A stretch of 64,000 nucleotides of DNA, from contig NZ_QZCH01000023.1 of assembly GCF_003596335.1 (NCBI RefSeq), positions 1-64,000 on the forward strand, given 5' to 3'. The position numbers were made by a program, and so were the translations under genes. This DNA is from Motilimonas pumila. GTDB lineage: Bacteria > Pseudomonadota > Gammaproteobacteria > Enterobacterales > CBDFNC01. The notes under the pieces were generated by a model, which saw nothing but the letters and a program-made list of their open reading frames with translations, did no database searches and was not told where the DNA came from. This document shows positions 7,167 to 15,157 of the stretch, piece after piece. The number at the start of each line of letters is the position of its first letter. Position 1 is the stretch's first letter.

Positions 7167-8432
7167 ATGTTGAAAAATTTATTTTGTGTTTTAGTCCTGC
7201 TGTTTTCCAGCCATAGTTGGTCAAGATCCTTTCCCGAAGGAATAAAAACGGGTTCTGCTTATGAGTTTTACCTGAATAAATACCAATCTAAGAATAATTC
7301 CAAGGTGTTTGCGGTGAGTGCTGACGGGGCTTGGTCGGCTCATTGGGGTGATAACCTTGATGCTATCAGCTCTAAAGCATTAACAAAATGTGAAAAGTCT
7401 ACGAACGAAAAGGGGAGTTGTCGTTTAGTTGATATAAATGGAGAGGCACAAACGGCGCTAATCAATATTGAACCCTATCGTGAGAGTTTTCATCCTAGCC
7501 CAGATCATATTCCGACTAATCTAAGGTCGCTTAAGGCTGCTAATACTTACATCGAGCACTATATCCCTGCCAAGGGCAATAAGGCTTTTGCTGTATCTAA
7601 GTCTCGCGCGTTTGGATATATGATTGATCAAGCTGTTTCTAAGCAGGTTGCTATTGATGTCGCTTTAGTTAACTGTCGTAGGTACAACAAAGATTTTGAA
7701 GATATCTTTCCTTGTCATGTAGCGATAGTAAACGATGAAGTCCAAGGAGAAACTCTTACTCTGGATGAGCTAAACGAGTTGAATAAGAAAAAGAAAAGTA
7801 GTGTTGAAAAAAATCACTTTTTAATTAAAGACCTGATACTGAACTACGATTTAAACAAGTTCTTAGATTATGGTAATTCCAGAGGGCATCGTGCGCTAGT
7901 CACTGATATGGAGCATAAAAACTGGTTTATGGCCACTCGCTATCTTGATGAAGCAACGGCTATTGAAGTGGCGTTAACGAATTGCTTGCAAAAGCAAAAA
8001 AGCTGCAACCTTATATTGAAAGGTGAAAAATGGAGCCAATATGCAAAAAGTAGAATTCCAACACTAAAAGCTGAACAAGATGCTCACATTGCTAAGCGTG
8101 ATAAGGAAATTGAGGAGTCTAAAAAAGAGCAATCGCTCACTGAAATCAATGTTAAGGACCTTGAGTTTAACGAAGCTCACCATGGTGTATTTACTCTTGT
8201 TGCACCAAAAGATAATGCTAATCCTGTTTTTAATTTGATGTCTCAAATCGCGATCACGGAAGATAAGTTCATGTTAATAAATGACAATAAAGTCATTCAG
8301 CAAACACCATATTTGTTGAATGGTGAGCAATTAGAAGTGGATCATAATGGAAAGATCTTATCTGCTACCTTTAGCGAAGATTTTAAAAAGCTCAAAATGC
8401 AATCGGGAACCTTCGAAAGATCGAACTTATAG
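7167..8432 (+). CDS. Exported protein with three DUF4189-like repeats
   Basis: A 421-residue product. ATG 7167 is preferred to the adjacent TTG 7164 because the ribosome site AAGGAAG (7153-7159) is then about 7 bases away. A signal peptide (residues 1-19) is followed by three related modules with the pattern 'A(V/L)S/T ... W/F ... A..(V/S)AL..C ... C ... (V/L)'. These are about 45-95 ('VFAVSADGAWSAHWGD'), 130-185 ('AFAVSKSRAFGYMID') and 230-280 ('RALVTDMEHKNWFMAT'). Each module has two cysteines, suggesting disulfides in the periplasm. The pattern resembles DUF4189. The C-terminal ~110 residues, after a Lys/Glu-rich linker, are unassigned. Confidence 0.65.
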   Translation: MLKNLFCVLVLLFSSHSWSRSFPEGIKTGSAYEFYLNKYQSKNNSKVFAVSADGAWSAHWGDNLDAISSKALTKCEKSTNEKGSCRLVDINGEAQTALINIEPYRESFHPSPDHIPTNLRSLKAANTYIEHYIPAKGNKAFAVSKSRAFGYMIDQAVSKQVAIDVALVNCRRYNKDFEDIFPCHVAIVNDEVQGETLTLDELNELNKKKKSSVEKNHFLIKDLILNYDLNKFLDYGNSRGHRALVTDMEHKNWFMATRYLDEATAIEVALTNCLQKQKSCNLILKGEKWSQYAKSRIPTLKAEQDAHIAKRDKEIEESKKEQSLTEINVKDLEFNEAHHGVFTLVAPKDNANPVFNLMSQIAITEDKFMLINDNKVIQQTPYLLNGEQLEVDHNGKILSATFSEDFKKLKMQSGTFERSNL

Positions 8433-8509
8433 AGCCATAAATAAATCTATTCGCGTCGACACTGGGGTATTGCGGCGCTGCTTATTTAAAGCAACGCTGC
8501 TTGGTGGGC

Positions 8510-8866
8510 TTATTTTGCGCTAAGGGCTTCACCCTCAAATGCAATGCCGTCCCAACCAAATTTGATAAAGTTGCGAATGTTGCCGTGGTCGTTGCCGTCT
8601 GGGTGTTGCAATACGTCTTCACGGTAAAAACGGCCAAACAATGCCAGAGTTTGTGCTTGGTCTAGGCCTTGCAGCTTGGCAAAAGCAAATAAACGGCAAG
8701 AGCCTTCGTTAGTGCCTGCTTGGTTCACTACTTGCGTGTCACCTTGGCCATTGCTGAATGTTGTTGCTTGGTACTGATAGTTTTCTGCAATCACGTTCAT
8801 TACGTCATTAAATTCAATGGTATCAGGCTGGCTGTTGAGTTGTTCAAGTAAGGCATTAATCGTCAT
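8510..8866 (-). CDS. HopJ type III effector-family protein
   Basis: A 118-residue product that resembles the HopJ family (Pfam HopJ) along most of its length: 'FNDVMNVIAENYQY', 'NEGSCRLFAFAKL', 'LFGRFYREDVLQHPDGNDH', 'NIRNFIKFGWDGI'. Despite the family name, these proteins are widespread in free-living gammaproteobacteria and their role there is unknown. I place the start at the ATG giving 'MTINALLEQL' (8866), matching the family N-terminus. In-frame ATG 8878 and TTG 8887 are alternatives. It is convergent with the upstream gene at 7167 and divergent from the small exported protein at 8942. Confidence 0.85.
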   Translation of the reverse strand: MTINALLEQLNSQPDTIEFNDVMNVIAENYQYQATTFSNGQGDTQVVNQAGTNEGSCRLFAFAKLQGLDQAQTLALFGRFYREDVLQHPDGNDHGNIRNFIKFGWDGIAFEGEALSAK

Positions 8867-8941
8867 AGTGGCGTCCATTTTATTCAATATGCTAGGGTTA
8901 ATGGTGGCCAGTGTAAGGGATGAGAGTGAGGAAAACCAGTT

Positions 8942-9283
8942 GTGATTAAGATGCTCATATTAGCCGTTTTAATGTTGCCGTTTCAGCTTTGGGCGCAGCC
9001 TTTACCAGAAGACGGTGGCTTTATTACGCCGCCATTAACCAGTGAAGGGGTCGACCCGATGGCGGAAGATTTATACCTGTATTTGCAAGATGCTAAGCAG
9101 CGCCATTTCAGTGTGAGCGTGCTGCATTCGAGTGAGGAGCCACAAGTGTGGTTTGACGAAAAATATCAACTCAATGAAAACCAGGCTAAACAGCTCGCAG
9201 ACGCTTTGACGCAATTGTCGCAGCAATCGCTTTCTAGCCACGAACAAGCCGCCATTAGCCAAATTCTTCGTTATATACGCTAG
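8942..9283 (+). CDS. Small exported protein of unknown function
   Basis: A 113-residue product with a signal peptide (residues 1-18, cleavage probably after 'LWA'). The mature part is about 95 residues and lacks cysteines. GTG 8942 is the likely start, with GAGGAAA upstream; ATG 8951 in frame is possible. The body contains 'DLYLYLQDAKQRHFSVSVLH' and a Gln-rich helical end. No family was recognised. Confidence 0.6.
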   Translation: MIKMLILAVLMLPFQLWAQPLPEDGGFITPPLTSEGVDPMAEDLYLYLQDAKQRHFSVSVLHSSEEPQVWFDEKYQLNENQAKQLADALTQLSQQSLSSHEQAAISQILRYIR

Positions 9284-9446
9284 CGCCTGCTGCGTTGATC
9301 AATTGCTTGGGCGGCTTTGCAGGGCGCCTAACAGTCTGGTTATAAATCACCAATTATTTATCTCTTGTTCATACTCAGTGTCTAAACTCAATAGATAACA
9401 GTGGCGTTGGCCGCTGCCTGTTGGCTTTTGTGAGCAAGGAGGTTCG

Positions 9447-11585
9447 ATGTTATATCAAAGCGACACGTTAACGTTGATGCAGCTTGATGATGGCATTGCG
9501 GAGATTCGGTTCGGTAATTTAGGCTCGGTGAATAAATTTGATCGCTGTACCTTGGTGTCTTTTCAACAAGCTCTGGCCATTTTACAGGACTTGTCAGGTT
9601 TAACAGGGCTGATTTTGAGCCACAATAAAAAAGACTTTATGGTGGGGGCAGACATCAACGAGTTTTTGCCCAAATTTGCCTTACCCGATGAAGAACTGTC
9701 GCAATGGTTACACCAAGCCAACCAAATATTTAATTCCTTAGAAGACTTACCCGTGCCAACCATTAGCGTGATGGGCGGCTTTGTATTGGGCGGCGGTTGC
9801 GAATGTGTCTTGGCGACAGACTTTCGAATTAGCGACAGCAGCTTAAAAATAGGTTTGCCTGAGGTAAAACTTGGCATTATGCCGGGCTTTGGTGGGTCGG
9901 TGCGTTTGCCTCGATTAATTGGCGCCGACAACGCCTTAATGTGGATCACCACGGGCAAGCATCATCATGCTGAGCAGGCTTTGAAAGATGGCGTACTTGA
10001 TGCCATTGTTGCGACTGAACATCGCCATCAAGCGGCGGTGAAAATGTTGCAACAAGCCAACCAGTTAGGGTGGCAGCAGCGCCGCGCGGCCAAAAAAGCA
10101 CCTTTGTGCTTAAGTAATATAGAGGCCACCATGTGCTTTTCTACCGCAAACGCTATGGTGGCGGCTAAAGCTGGGCCGCATTATCCGGCGCCGGTGACAG
10201 CGGTTACGGCTATGCAACAGGCGGCCGGAATGAGCCGCGATGAAGCCTTAGCAATAGAGAACCAGCATTTTGTACGCTTAGCTAAAACCCATGTGGCACG
10301 CGCGCTGGTGGGTATTTATCTGAACGATCAGCAATTAAAACAAAGCGCGAAAAAGTTAACGGCCAATAGCCAAAAGGTGCAGTCTTTGGCGGTATTGGGT
10401 GCCGGCATTATGGGCGGCGGCATTGCTTATCAAGGCGCCAGTAAACGGCTTAACGTGGTCATGAAAGACATCCAACCAGACGCTTTGCATTTGGGCATGA
10501 GCGAAGCCAATACTTTGCTTAATAAGCAAATTAAGCGCGGTAAACTCACCTCTCATCAATTAGGAGAAACCCTGGCGCGCATTACTCCGAGCTTAAATTA
10601 CGACAGCGTGAAAAATGCTCAAGTGGTTATAGAAGCCGTGGTGGAAAATCCCAAGATAAAAGCCCAAGTGTTGGCAGAAACCGAGCAGCATATTGGCGTC
10701 GACAGCGTGTTGGTTTCCAATACTTCCACCATTCCCATTGGTTTGCTGGCACAATCTTTGGCGCGGCCAGAGCAGTTTTGTGGCATGCACTTTTTTAATC
10801 CGGTGCACCGAATGCCTCTGGTGGAGGTGATTCGTGGCCCTGAAACTTCTCAAGCCTGCGTTGAACAAGTGGTGGCGCTGGCGATACAATTGGGCAAATC
10901 GCCCGTCGTGGTGAACGATTGTCCCGGTTTTTTTGTTAATCGTGTGTTGTTTCCATATTTCTTTGGTTTTGCTCGCCTTATTGCTGCTGGGGTCGACTTT
11001 GCACACATAGATCGGGTAATGGAGCAACAATTTGGTTGGCCGATGGGGCCGGCGTATTTGCTCGACGTGGTCGGCATAGACACCGCCCACCATGCTGGCG
11101 CAGTCATGGCGCAAGGCTACCCAACGCGCATGCAACCACAACAAGACTCGTGCATCGATCTGTTTTTCGAGGCGCAAAAATATGGCCAAAAAAGCGGGGA
11201 AGGCTTTTATCAGTATCACCTAGACAGCAAAGGTCGCCCGGCGAAAAAACGCTCGGATGCGGCGTATGAGTTATTGGCGCAGCATTTTTCCTCCGATGCT
11301 TCGCTCAGTGATGACACCATCATTGACTACTTAATGGTGCCCTTGGTTAACGAGGTGCTGCATTGTTTAGATGAACAAATCGTGGCCAGCGCTGCAGAGG
11401 CAGACATTGCCTTGGTATATGGCTTAGGTTTTCCGCCGTTCAGGGGCGGCCCCATTGCTTGGTTGCAACATATCGGGCTCGACCAATTCATTGCCAAAGC
11501 CGACGCGCTGGCAGCACTAGGCCCACTTTATCAGGTGCCGGCTTCGCTGCGTGAGCGCGCAGCCAGCGGCACCGATTTTTACTAA
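9447..11585 (+). CDS. fadB: Fatty acid oxidation complex alpha subunit
   Basis: A 712-residue bifunctional enzyme (enoyl-CoA hydratase plus 3-hydroxyacyl-CoA dehydrogenase) of aerobic beta-oxidation. The crotonase part (1-190) has the oxyanion/active-site segment '[12 protein letters not shown]' with Glu119 and '[12 protein letters not shown]' with Glu139, the same numbers as in E. coli FadB. The dehydrogenase part (about 310-590) has the NAD motif '[10 protein letters not shown]' and the catalytic His in '[10 protein letters not shown]'. The second HADH C-terminal repeat (about 620-700) includes '[11 protein letters not shown]'. The N-terminus 'MLYQSDTL' is FadB-like rather than FadJ-like. 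AAGGAGG lies just before the start. fadA follows after 10 bp. Confidence 0.95.
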   Translation: MLYQSDTLTLMQLDDGIAEIRFGNLGSVNKFDRCTLVSFQQALAILQDLSGLTGLILSHNKKDFMVGADINEFLPKFALPDEELSQWLHQANQIFNSLEDLPVPTISVMGGFVLGGGCECVLATDFRISDSSLKIGLPEVKLGIMPGFGGSVRLPRLIGADNALMWITTGKHHHAEQALKDGVLDAIVATEHRHQAAVKMLQQANQLGWQQRRAAKKAPLCLSNIEATMCFSTANAMVAAKAGPHYPAPVTAVTAMQQAAGMSRDEALAIENQHFVRLAKTHVARALVGIYLNDQQLKQSAKKLTANSQKVQSLAVLGAGIMGGGIAYQGASKRLNVVMKDIQPDALHLGMSEANTLLNKQIKRGKLTSHQLGETLARITPSLNYDSVKNAQVVIEAVVENPKIKAQVLAETEQHIGVDSVLVSNTSTIPIGLLAQSLARPEQFCGMHFFNPVHRMPLVEVIRGPETSQACVEQVVALAIQLGKSPVVVNDCPGFFVNRVLFPYFFGFARLIAAGVDFAHIDRVMEQQFGWPMGPAYLLDVVGIDTAHHAGAVMAQGYPTRMQPQQDSCIDLFFEAQKYGQKSGEGFYQYHLDSKGRPAKKRSDAAYELLAQHFSSDASLSDDTIIDYLMVPLVNEVLHCLDEQIVASAAEADIALVYGLGFPPFRGGPIAWLQHIGLDQFIAKADALAALGPLYQVPASLRERAASGTDFY

Positions 11586-11595
11586 GGAGCGGATC

Positions 11596-12768
11596 ATGCA
11601 AGGACCTCATCAAGCCGTTATCGTTGACGCTATCCGCACGCCCATGGCGAAGAGTAAAGGCGGCGCATTTCGTCAGGTACGAGCGGAAGATCTCAGCGCC
11701 CATTTAATGCAACAGTTATTACAACGCAACCCTAAGCTTGATCCCCACAACATTGAAGACATTTACTGGGGGTGCGTGCAACAAACCTTAGAGCAGGGCT
11801 TTAATATTGCCCGCAATGCTGCGTTGTTAGCGGGTTTGCCTACCAGTATTGGTGGGGTTACGGTTAACCGTTTATGTGGCTCGTCGATGCAAGCGTTGCA
11901 CGATGCTTGTCGCGCCATTGAATGCGGCGATGGCGATACCTTTATTGTCGGTGGTGTTGAACACATGGGACATTTGCCGATGACTCATGGCGTTGATTTT
12001 CATCCCGGTATTAGCAAACATGCAGCAAAAGCCGCCGGCATGATGGGCCTCACTGCTGAATTGTTGGCGCGGCAATATAAAATTAGCCGTGAGCAGCAAG
12101 ACGAATTTGCTTTGCGTTCACATCAACAAGCCTACCGAGCCCAGCAGGCAGGGTTGTTTGATGACGAAATAGTGGCCACCTTAGGCCACGACGAACACGG
12201 TGTATTAGCGGCGATTTCTGACGATGAAGTGGTACGGCCAGACGCTAACCTGGCTGCGTTAGCAGATTTAAAACCGGTATTTGATCCTGCCCACGGTAGC
12301 ATCACCGCAGGTTCGTCTTCGGCCTTATCAGACGGGGCCGCGGCCATGTTGGTGATGTCTGAGCAGCAAGCTAAGGCCTTAGGTTTGCCTATCTTAGCCA
12401 AAGTGGTGAGTCGTGCTATTTCTGGTTGTGAGCCGTCTATTATGGGCATAGGTCCAGTGGCAGCGATTCATAAGGCGCTGCAACGGGCGCAGCTGTCGAT
12501 AGCCGATATCTCTGTGATTGAGCTAAACGAAGCGTTTGCGGCGCAGTCTTTGGCTTGTATTCGGGCGTTAGAGATTGAGTCTGAATGGCAAGAGCGGGTG
12601 AATTTAAATGGCGGCGCGATTGCCCTCGGCCACCCACTTGGTTGCTCAGGTGCGCGGATCACCACCAGCCTAATGAGCGTAATGCGCCAGCAAGACGTGC
12701 AATTTGGCGTCGCAGCTATGTGTATTGGCTTGGGCCAAGGTATCGCTACCGTGTTTGAACGGGTGTAA
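11596..12768 (+). CDS. fadA: 3-ketoacyl-CoA thiolase, beta subunit of the fatty acid oxidation complex
   Basis: A 390-residue thiolase that cleaves 3-ketoacyl-CoA to acetyl-CoA and a shortened acyl-CoA. The nucleophilic cysteine is Cys94 in 'NRLCGSSMQ'. '[16 protein letters not shown]' holds the catalytic His, and 'CIGLGQG' near the end holds the second catalytic Cys. ATG 11596 is chosen because AAGGAGCGG lies directly upstream; a longer in-frame ORF from 11551 overlaps fadB and is not needed. It forms the alpha2-beta2 complex with FadB. Confidence 0.95.
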   Translation: MQGPHQAVIVDAIRTPMAKSKGGAFRQVRAEDLSAHLMQQLLQRNPKLDPHNIEDIYWGCVQQTLEQGFNIARNAALLAGLPTSIGGVTVNRLCGSSMQALHDACRAIECGDGDTFIVGGVEHMGHLPMTHGVDFHPGISKHAAKAAGMMGLTAELLARQYKISREQQDEFALRSHQQAYRAQQAGLFDDEIVATLGHDEHGVLAAISDDEVVRPDANLAALADLKPVFDPAHGSITAGSSSALSDGAAAMLVMSEQQAKALGLPILAKVVSRAISGCEPSIMGIGPVAAIHKALQRAQLSIADISVIELNEAFAAQSLACIRALEIESEWQERVNLNGGAIALGHPLGCSGARITTSLMSVMRQQDVQFGVAAMCIGLGQGIATVFERV

Positions 12769-12794
12769 GTCACACATAGGCTTTATTGCCGGGG

Positions 12795-12815
12795 AAGTGC
12801 CCTTATAAGGCACTT
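12795..12815 (+). terminator. Hairpin after fadA
   Basis: An inverted repeat AAGTGCC/GGCACTT with a 7-base A/T loop, 27 bp downstream of the fadA stop. There is no clear T-run, so it may be a weak terminator or an mRNA-stabilising hairpin. Confidence 0.4.
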
Positions 12816-12935
12816 GCTCGACAAATTGCAGATGATGCATGCCTTGCTTTATTGGCCAGCATCGCCCATTGCCTCCACTTTATTTTGGCGCGTATTTTCG
12901 TCACACTGCGGTTTTGACTATTACAAGGAAAAGTA

Positions 12936-13358
12936 ATGGGACTGATCATAGCGCCTATTTGGTTATTTTGGCTCGGCACAACGGGCTTTATGTTGTACTT
13001 GGGTTGGGGTGAGGTTAAACAACTGGGCTCGTGGCAAACCAGTTTGTTAACCGCTTTACTGATGCTGGTGGCCAGCTTGGTGTTAGCTATGTTGTATGTG
13101 CGCTATCAGCTGCAACCATTGGCCAGTAAAACAGAGTTGTGGGCATTTGAAATAGCCATGCGTTTGTTATTTAATTGGGTGCCGTTGGTGATAGTGCTAG
13201 GGGCATGGGCAATACGCTATTTTAATCAATTTTGGCAATTCCCGTATTTATCCGTTGTGGCCGTGACCATAGGCTTTGCAATTGCGGCTGGCACTTTAAT
13301 TGGCCCTATGTTGAGCGAACGATTTATGGACCAACACGAGATCCGTCGGACTTATTGA
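12936..13358 (+). CDS. Four-helix inner-membrane protein, unknown function
   Basis: A 140-residue product with four hydrophobic segments near residues 5-25, 37-58, 70-92 and 100-122, and an Arg-rich cytoplasmic end. The start ATG 12936 has ACAAGGAAAA upstream. It stands alone between fadA and a small minus-strand gene. No family was recognised. Confidence 0.7.
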   Translation: MGLIIAPIWLFWLGTTGFMLYLGWGEVKQLGSWQTSLLTALLMLVASLVLAMLYVRYQLQPLASKTELWAFEIAMRLLFNWVPLVIVLGAWAIRYFNQFWQFPYLSVVAVTIGFAIAAGTLIGPMLSERFMDQHEIRRTY

Positions 13359-13474
13359 TAAGTTATGGCAAGGCCTGAATCTCCGGCGAAAAATTAAACT
13401 AGGTGCAACCCTTCAGATACATATTTGCTCGCGGCAAATGTCTCGCCTTAGTCCACCGGGCTGCACGTTGGGGG

Positions 13475-13648
13475 TTATTGTTCGGTGCGTTGAATGCCTT
13501 GGCAAATTGACATGGGCAACTTGTTGTTTGAGCCGTCTTTGAGCTTGCAAGGTGCCCACTCGTCGGATTCGCCCAGTAAACCTTGGCTGTGAACGGGTAA
13601 ACTCAGTGAAACTATCAGCGCGAATGTAATCCCTATTAACTTGTTCAT
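13475..13648 (-). CDS. 57-residue exported peptide
   Basis: This reading frame starts at 13648 with AAAGGCGG about 6 bases upstream. It encodes a signal peptide ('MNKLIGITFALIVSLSLPVH', cleavage near residue 21) and a mature part of about 36 residues with two cysteines (Cys34 and Cys49). These could form a disulfide: 'EWAPCKLKDG ... MSICQG'. It lies directly downstream of hdfR on the same strand (25 bp), so it might be read from hdfR. No family was recognised. Confidence 0.6.
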   Translation of the reverse strand: MNKLIGITFALIVSLSLPVHSQGLLGESDEWAPCKLKDGSNNKLPMSICQGIQRTEQ

Positions 13649-13673
13649 GGTAACCGCCTTTCAGAGTGTCTGT

Positions 13674-14525
13674 TTAAGGTATAACGTGACCACTCAATAA
13701 TTCGATCACTGCTTCTATTTGCTCTAATTTGTCGCTGCTATTGAGGTAATTCACAAACACTGGCCGCAGCACTTCTTCAACGCCTTGCACCGTAAACAAT
13801 AAACCTTGGTCTAAATACGGCTGTACTAATTGTCTGGGTAAAAAAGCACAGCTGGGGTGGTGCAGTAAAAAGTCTAATGCAATGCGGGCTGAACCTGTGT
13901 GCAATACTGGCCTGCTTATTGATTCAAAGGTACGAATGTGCTGAATCTTAAAAGCGGTGCCCCAATCCATGTTTACAAAGTGTTGTAGCTGTTGATTCTG
14001 CTGTATTTGTTGTTTGTCGCTGGTGACCAATATTAATGCGATATGTTGCAGTTTTAAGCGCGTCACTTCTTCTACTTTTGGCGGATCAAACGCCAGTGCT
14101 AAATCTACCCTGCGCTCAAGCAGTTGCCGTGCCATGACTTGTGAAGAGAGCACTTCGGCACGCAAAGTGAGATCCGGCTTTTGTTCATGTATTAAGTGAA
14201 TATAAGGCTGCAAGTAGGCGTCCCATAAATTGGGAGCTGCGCCAATGCTGAGTTGCATGGATTGATCTTCTGCGAGGGCGATATCTTGTTTTGCCCGGCT
14301 CCAAGCATTCAGCATGGTTTCTGCGTAGGGCAGCATGCGATTACCCGCAGGGGTGATTTGAATGTTATTTCGATGGCGTTTAAACAGCTCAACGCCGAGC
14401 ATGCCTTCGAGTTGTTTAATGCGAAAGCTCACTGCTGAAGGAGTGAGGTACAAATTTTCAGCCGCTTTACCAAAGTGTCGGGTATGGCTGACCTCTAAAA
14501 AGGTTTTTAAAAGCTCTGTATCCAT
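13674..14525 (-). CDS. hdfR: LysR-type regulator HdfR
   Basis: A 283-residue protein. The N-terminal winged helix-turn-helix (about 1-60) reads 'LLKTFLEVSHTRHFGKAAE', 'LYLTPSAVSFRIKQLE'. A type 2 periplasmic-binding-like effector domain follows (about 90-280). The assignment to HdfR rests on its N-terminus and on its divergent position next to maoP, as in E. coli. HdfR represses flhDC in E. coli and is itself controlled by H-NS. The C-terminal domain is somewhat diverged. Confidence 0.85.
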   Translation of the reverse strand: MDTELLKTFLEVSHTRHFGKAAENLYLTPSAVSFRIKQLEGMLGVELFKRHRNNIQITPAGNRMLPYAETMLNAWSRAKQDIALAEDQSMQLSIGAAPNLWDAYLQPYIHLIHEQKPDLTLRAEVLSSQVMARQLLERRVDLALAFDPPKVEEVTRLKLQHIALILVTSDKQQIQQNQQLQHFVNMDWGTAFKIQHIRTFESISRPVLHTGSARIALDFLLHHPSCAFLPRQLVQPYLDQGLLFTVQGVEEVLRPVFVNYLNSSDKLEQIEAVIELLSGHVIP

Positions 14526-14634
14526 TAAAAATCTTCACCGTTAAGGAAAAAAATTTTTGATTTAGTAATTATCAATAATGACTAAGATTCAGCAGGATGC
14601 AACCAGAGTTTGAAAAATAAAGGAAACCTCACAT
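14526..14634. promoter_or_regulatory. hdfR-maoP divergent control region (possible maoS location)
   Basis: A 109-bp A/T-rich spacer between two divergent start codons. In E. coli the maoS site, on which MaoP acts to set Ori-macrodomain properties, lies in the maoP regulatory region. I cannot identify the maoS sequence here with confidence. AAAGGAAA lies about 9 bases before maoP. Confidence 0.4.
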
Positions 14635-15021
14635 ATGACAGCCAGTTTTGTTTGCAATAAGCCTTTTTATGACGATAAGTCGTTTCCTTATGGCTTTAAG
14701 CGATCTGGTGATTTCACCATCAAAGAATCTGAGTTACTCGAAGGCTTAGGCCGTAAGTTGATGAGCTTGGCCAAAGGTGAAGACGCACCAGTGACTGACG
14801 AAGAAGCCCGCTTTGTTAAAGTGGCGCAGGGTGAAATGGATCCAGAAAGTCATGTTGAAAAGACTTGGATTAAATACCGTAAATTGTCTAATGGCCGCAC
14901 TTTCTTTGGGGTAACGGGAAATCCGGACAAAGACAAGGTAAGCCGCGACAGCCGTTCGTCGTCTGATGATGACAATATCGAAGTCGATGACGGTGGCGAC
15001 GTGGACGGTGATGACGATTAA
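14635..15021 (+). CDS. maoP: Macrodomain Ori organization protein MaoP (DUF413)
   Basis: A 128-residue protein. The family core is clear: 'FYDDKSFPYGFKRSGDFTIKE' near 10-30, 'PVTDEEARFV' near 50-60 and 'EKTWIKYRKLS' near 76-86. It matches E. coli YifE/MaoP. The last ~25 residues are an unusually acidic Asp-rich tail. MaoP acts with the maoS DNA site to organise the chromosomal region around oriC, which suggests the window may lie in the origin-proximal part of the chromosome. Confidence 0.9.
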   Translation: MTASFVCNKPFYDDKSFPYGFKRSGDFTIKESELLEGLGRKLMSLAKGEDAPVTDEEARFVKVAQGEMDPESHVEKTWIKYRKLSNGRTFFGVTGNPDKDKVSRDSRSSSDDDNIEVDDGGDVDGDDD

Positions 15022-15157
15022 TCACTGGGGTGTTGCGGTTGCCTTAGGGTAGCCGTTCACCTTGGCGATACATATAAGGCCAGAGAGTCCAAGCCGTCAG
15101 CTCGCATTAACCATCTTCAACCTTGCTCCTTGCTTGACGACATGGCTAGGCTACTTG

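Noticed and set aside
9339..9362. TGGT...ACCA half-sites upstream of fadB as a FadR operator
   Set aside because: The half-sites are 8 bases apart, whereas FadR sites have TGGT-N3-ACCA; no PsrA-like palindrome was seen either.
10593..11219. 208-codon minus-strand frame opposite fadB
   Set aside because: It lies entirely inside the well-supported fadB gene on the opposite strand, and its composition looks like an antisense shadow.
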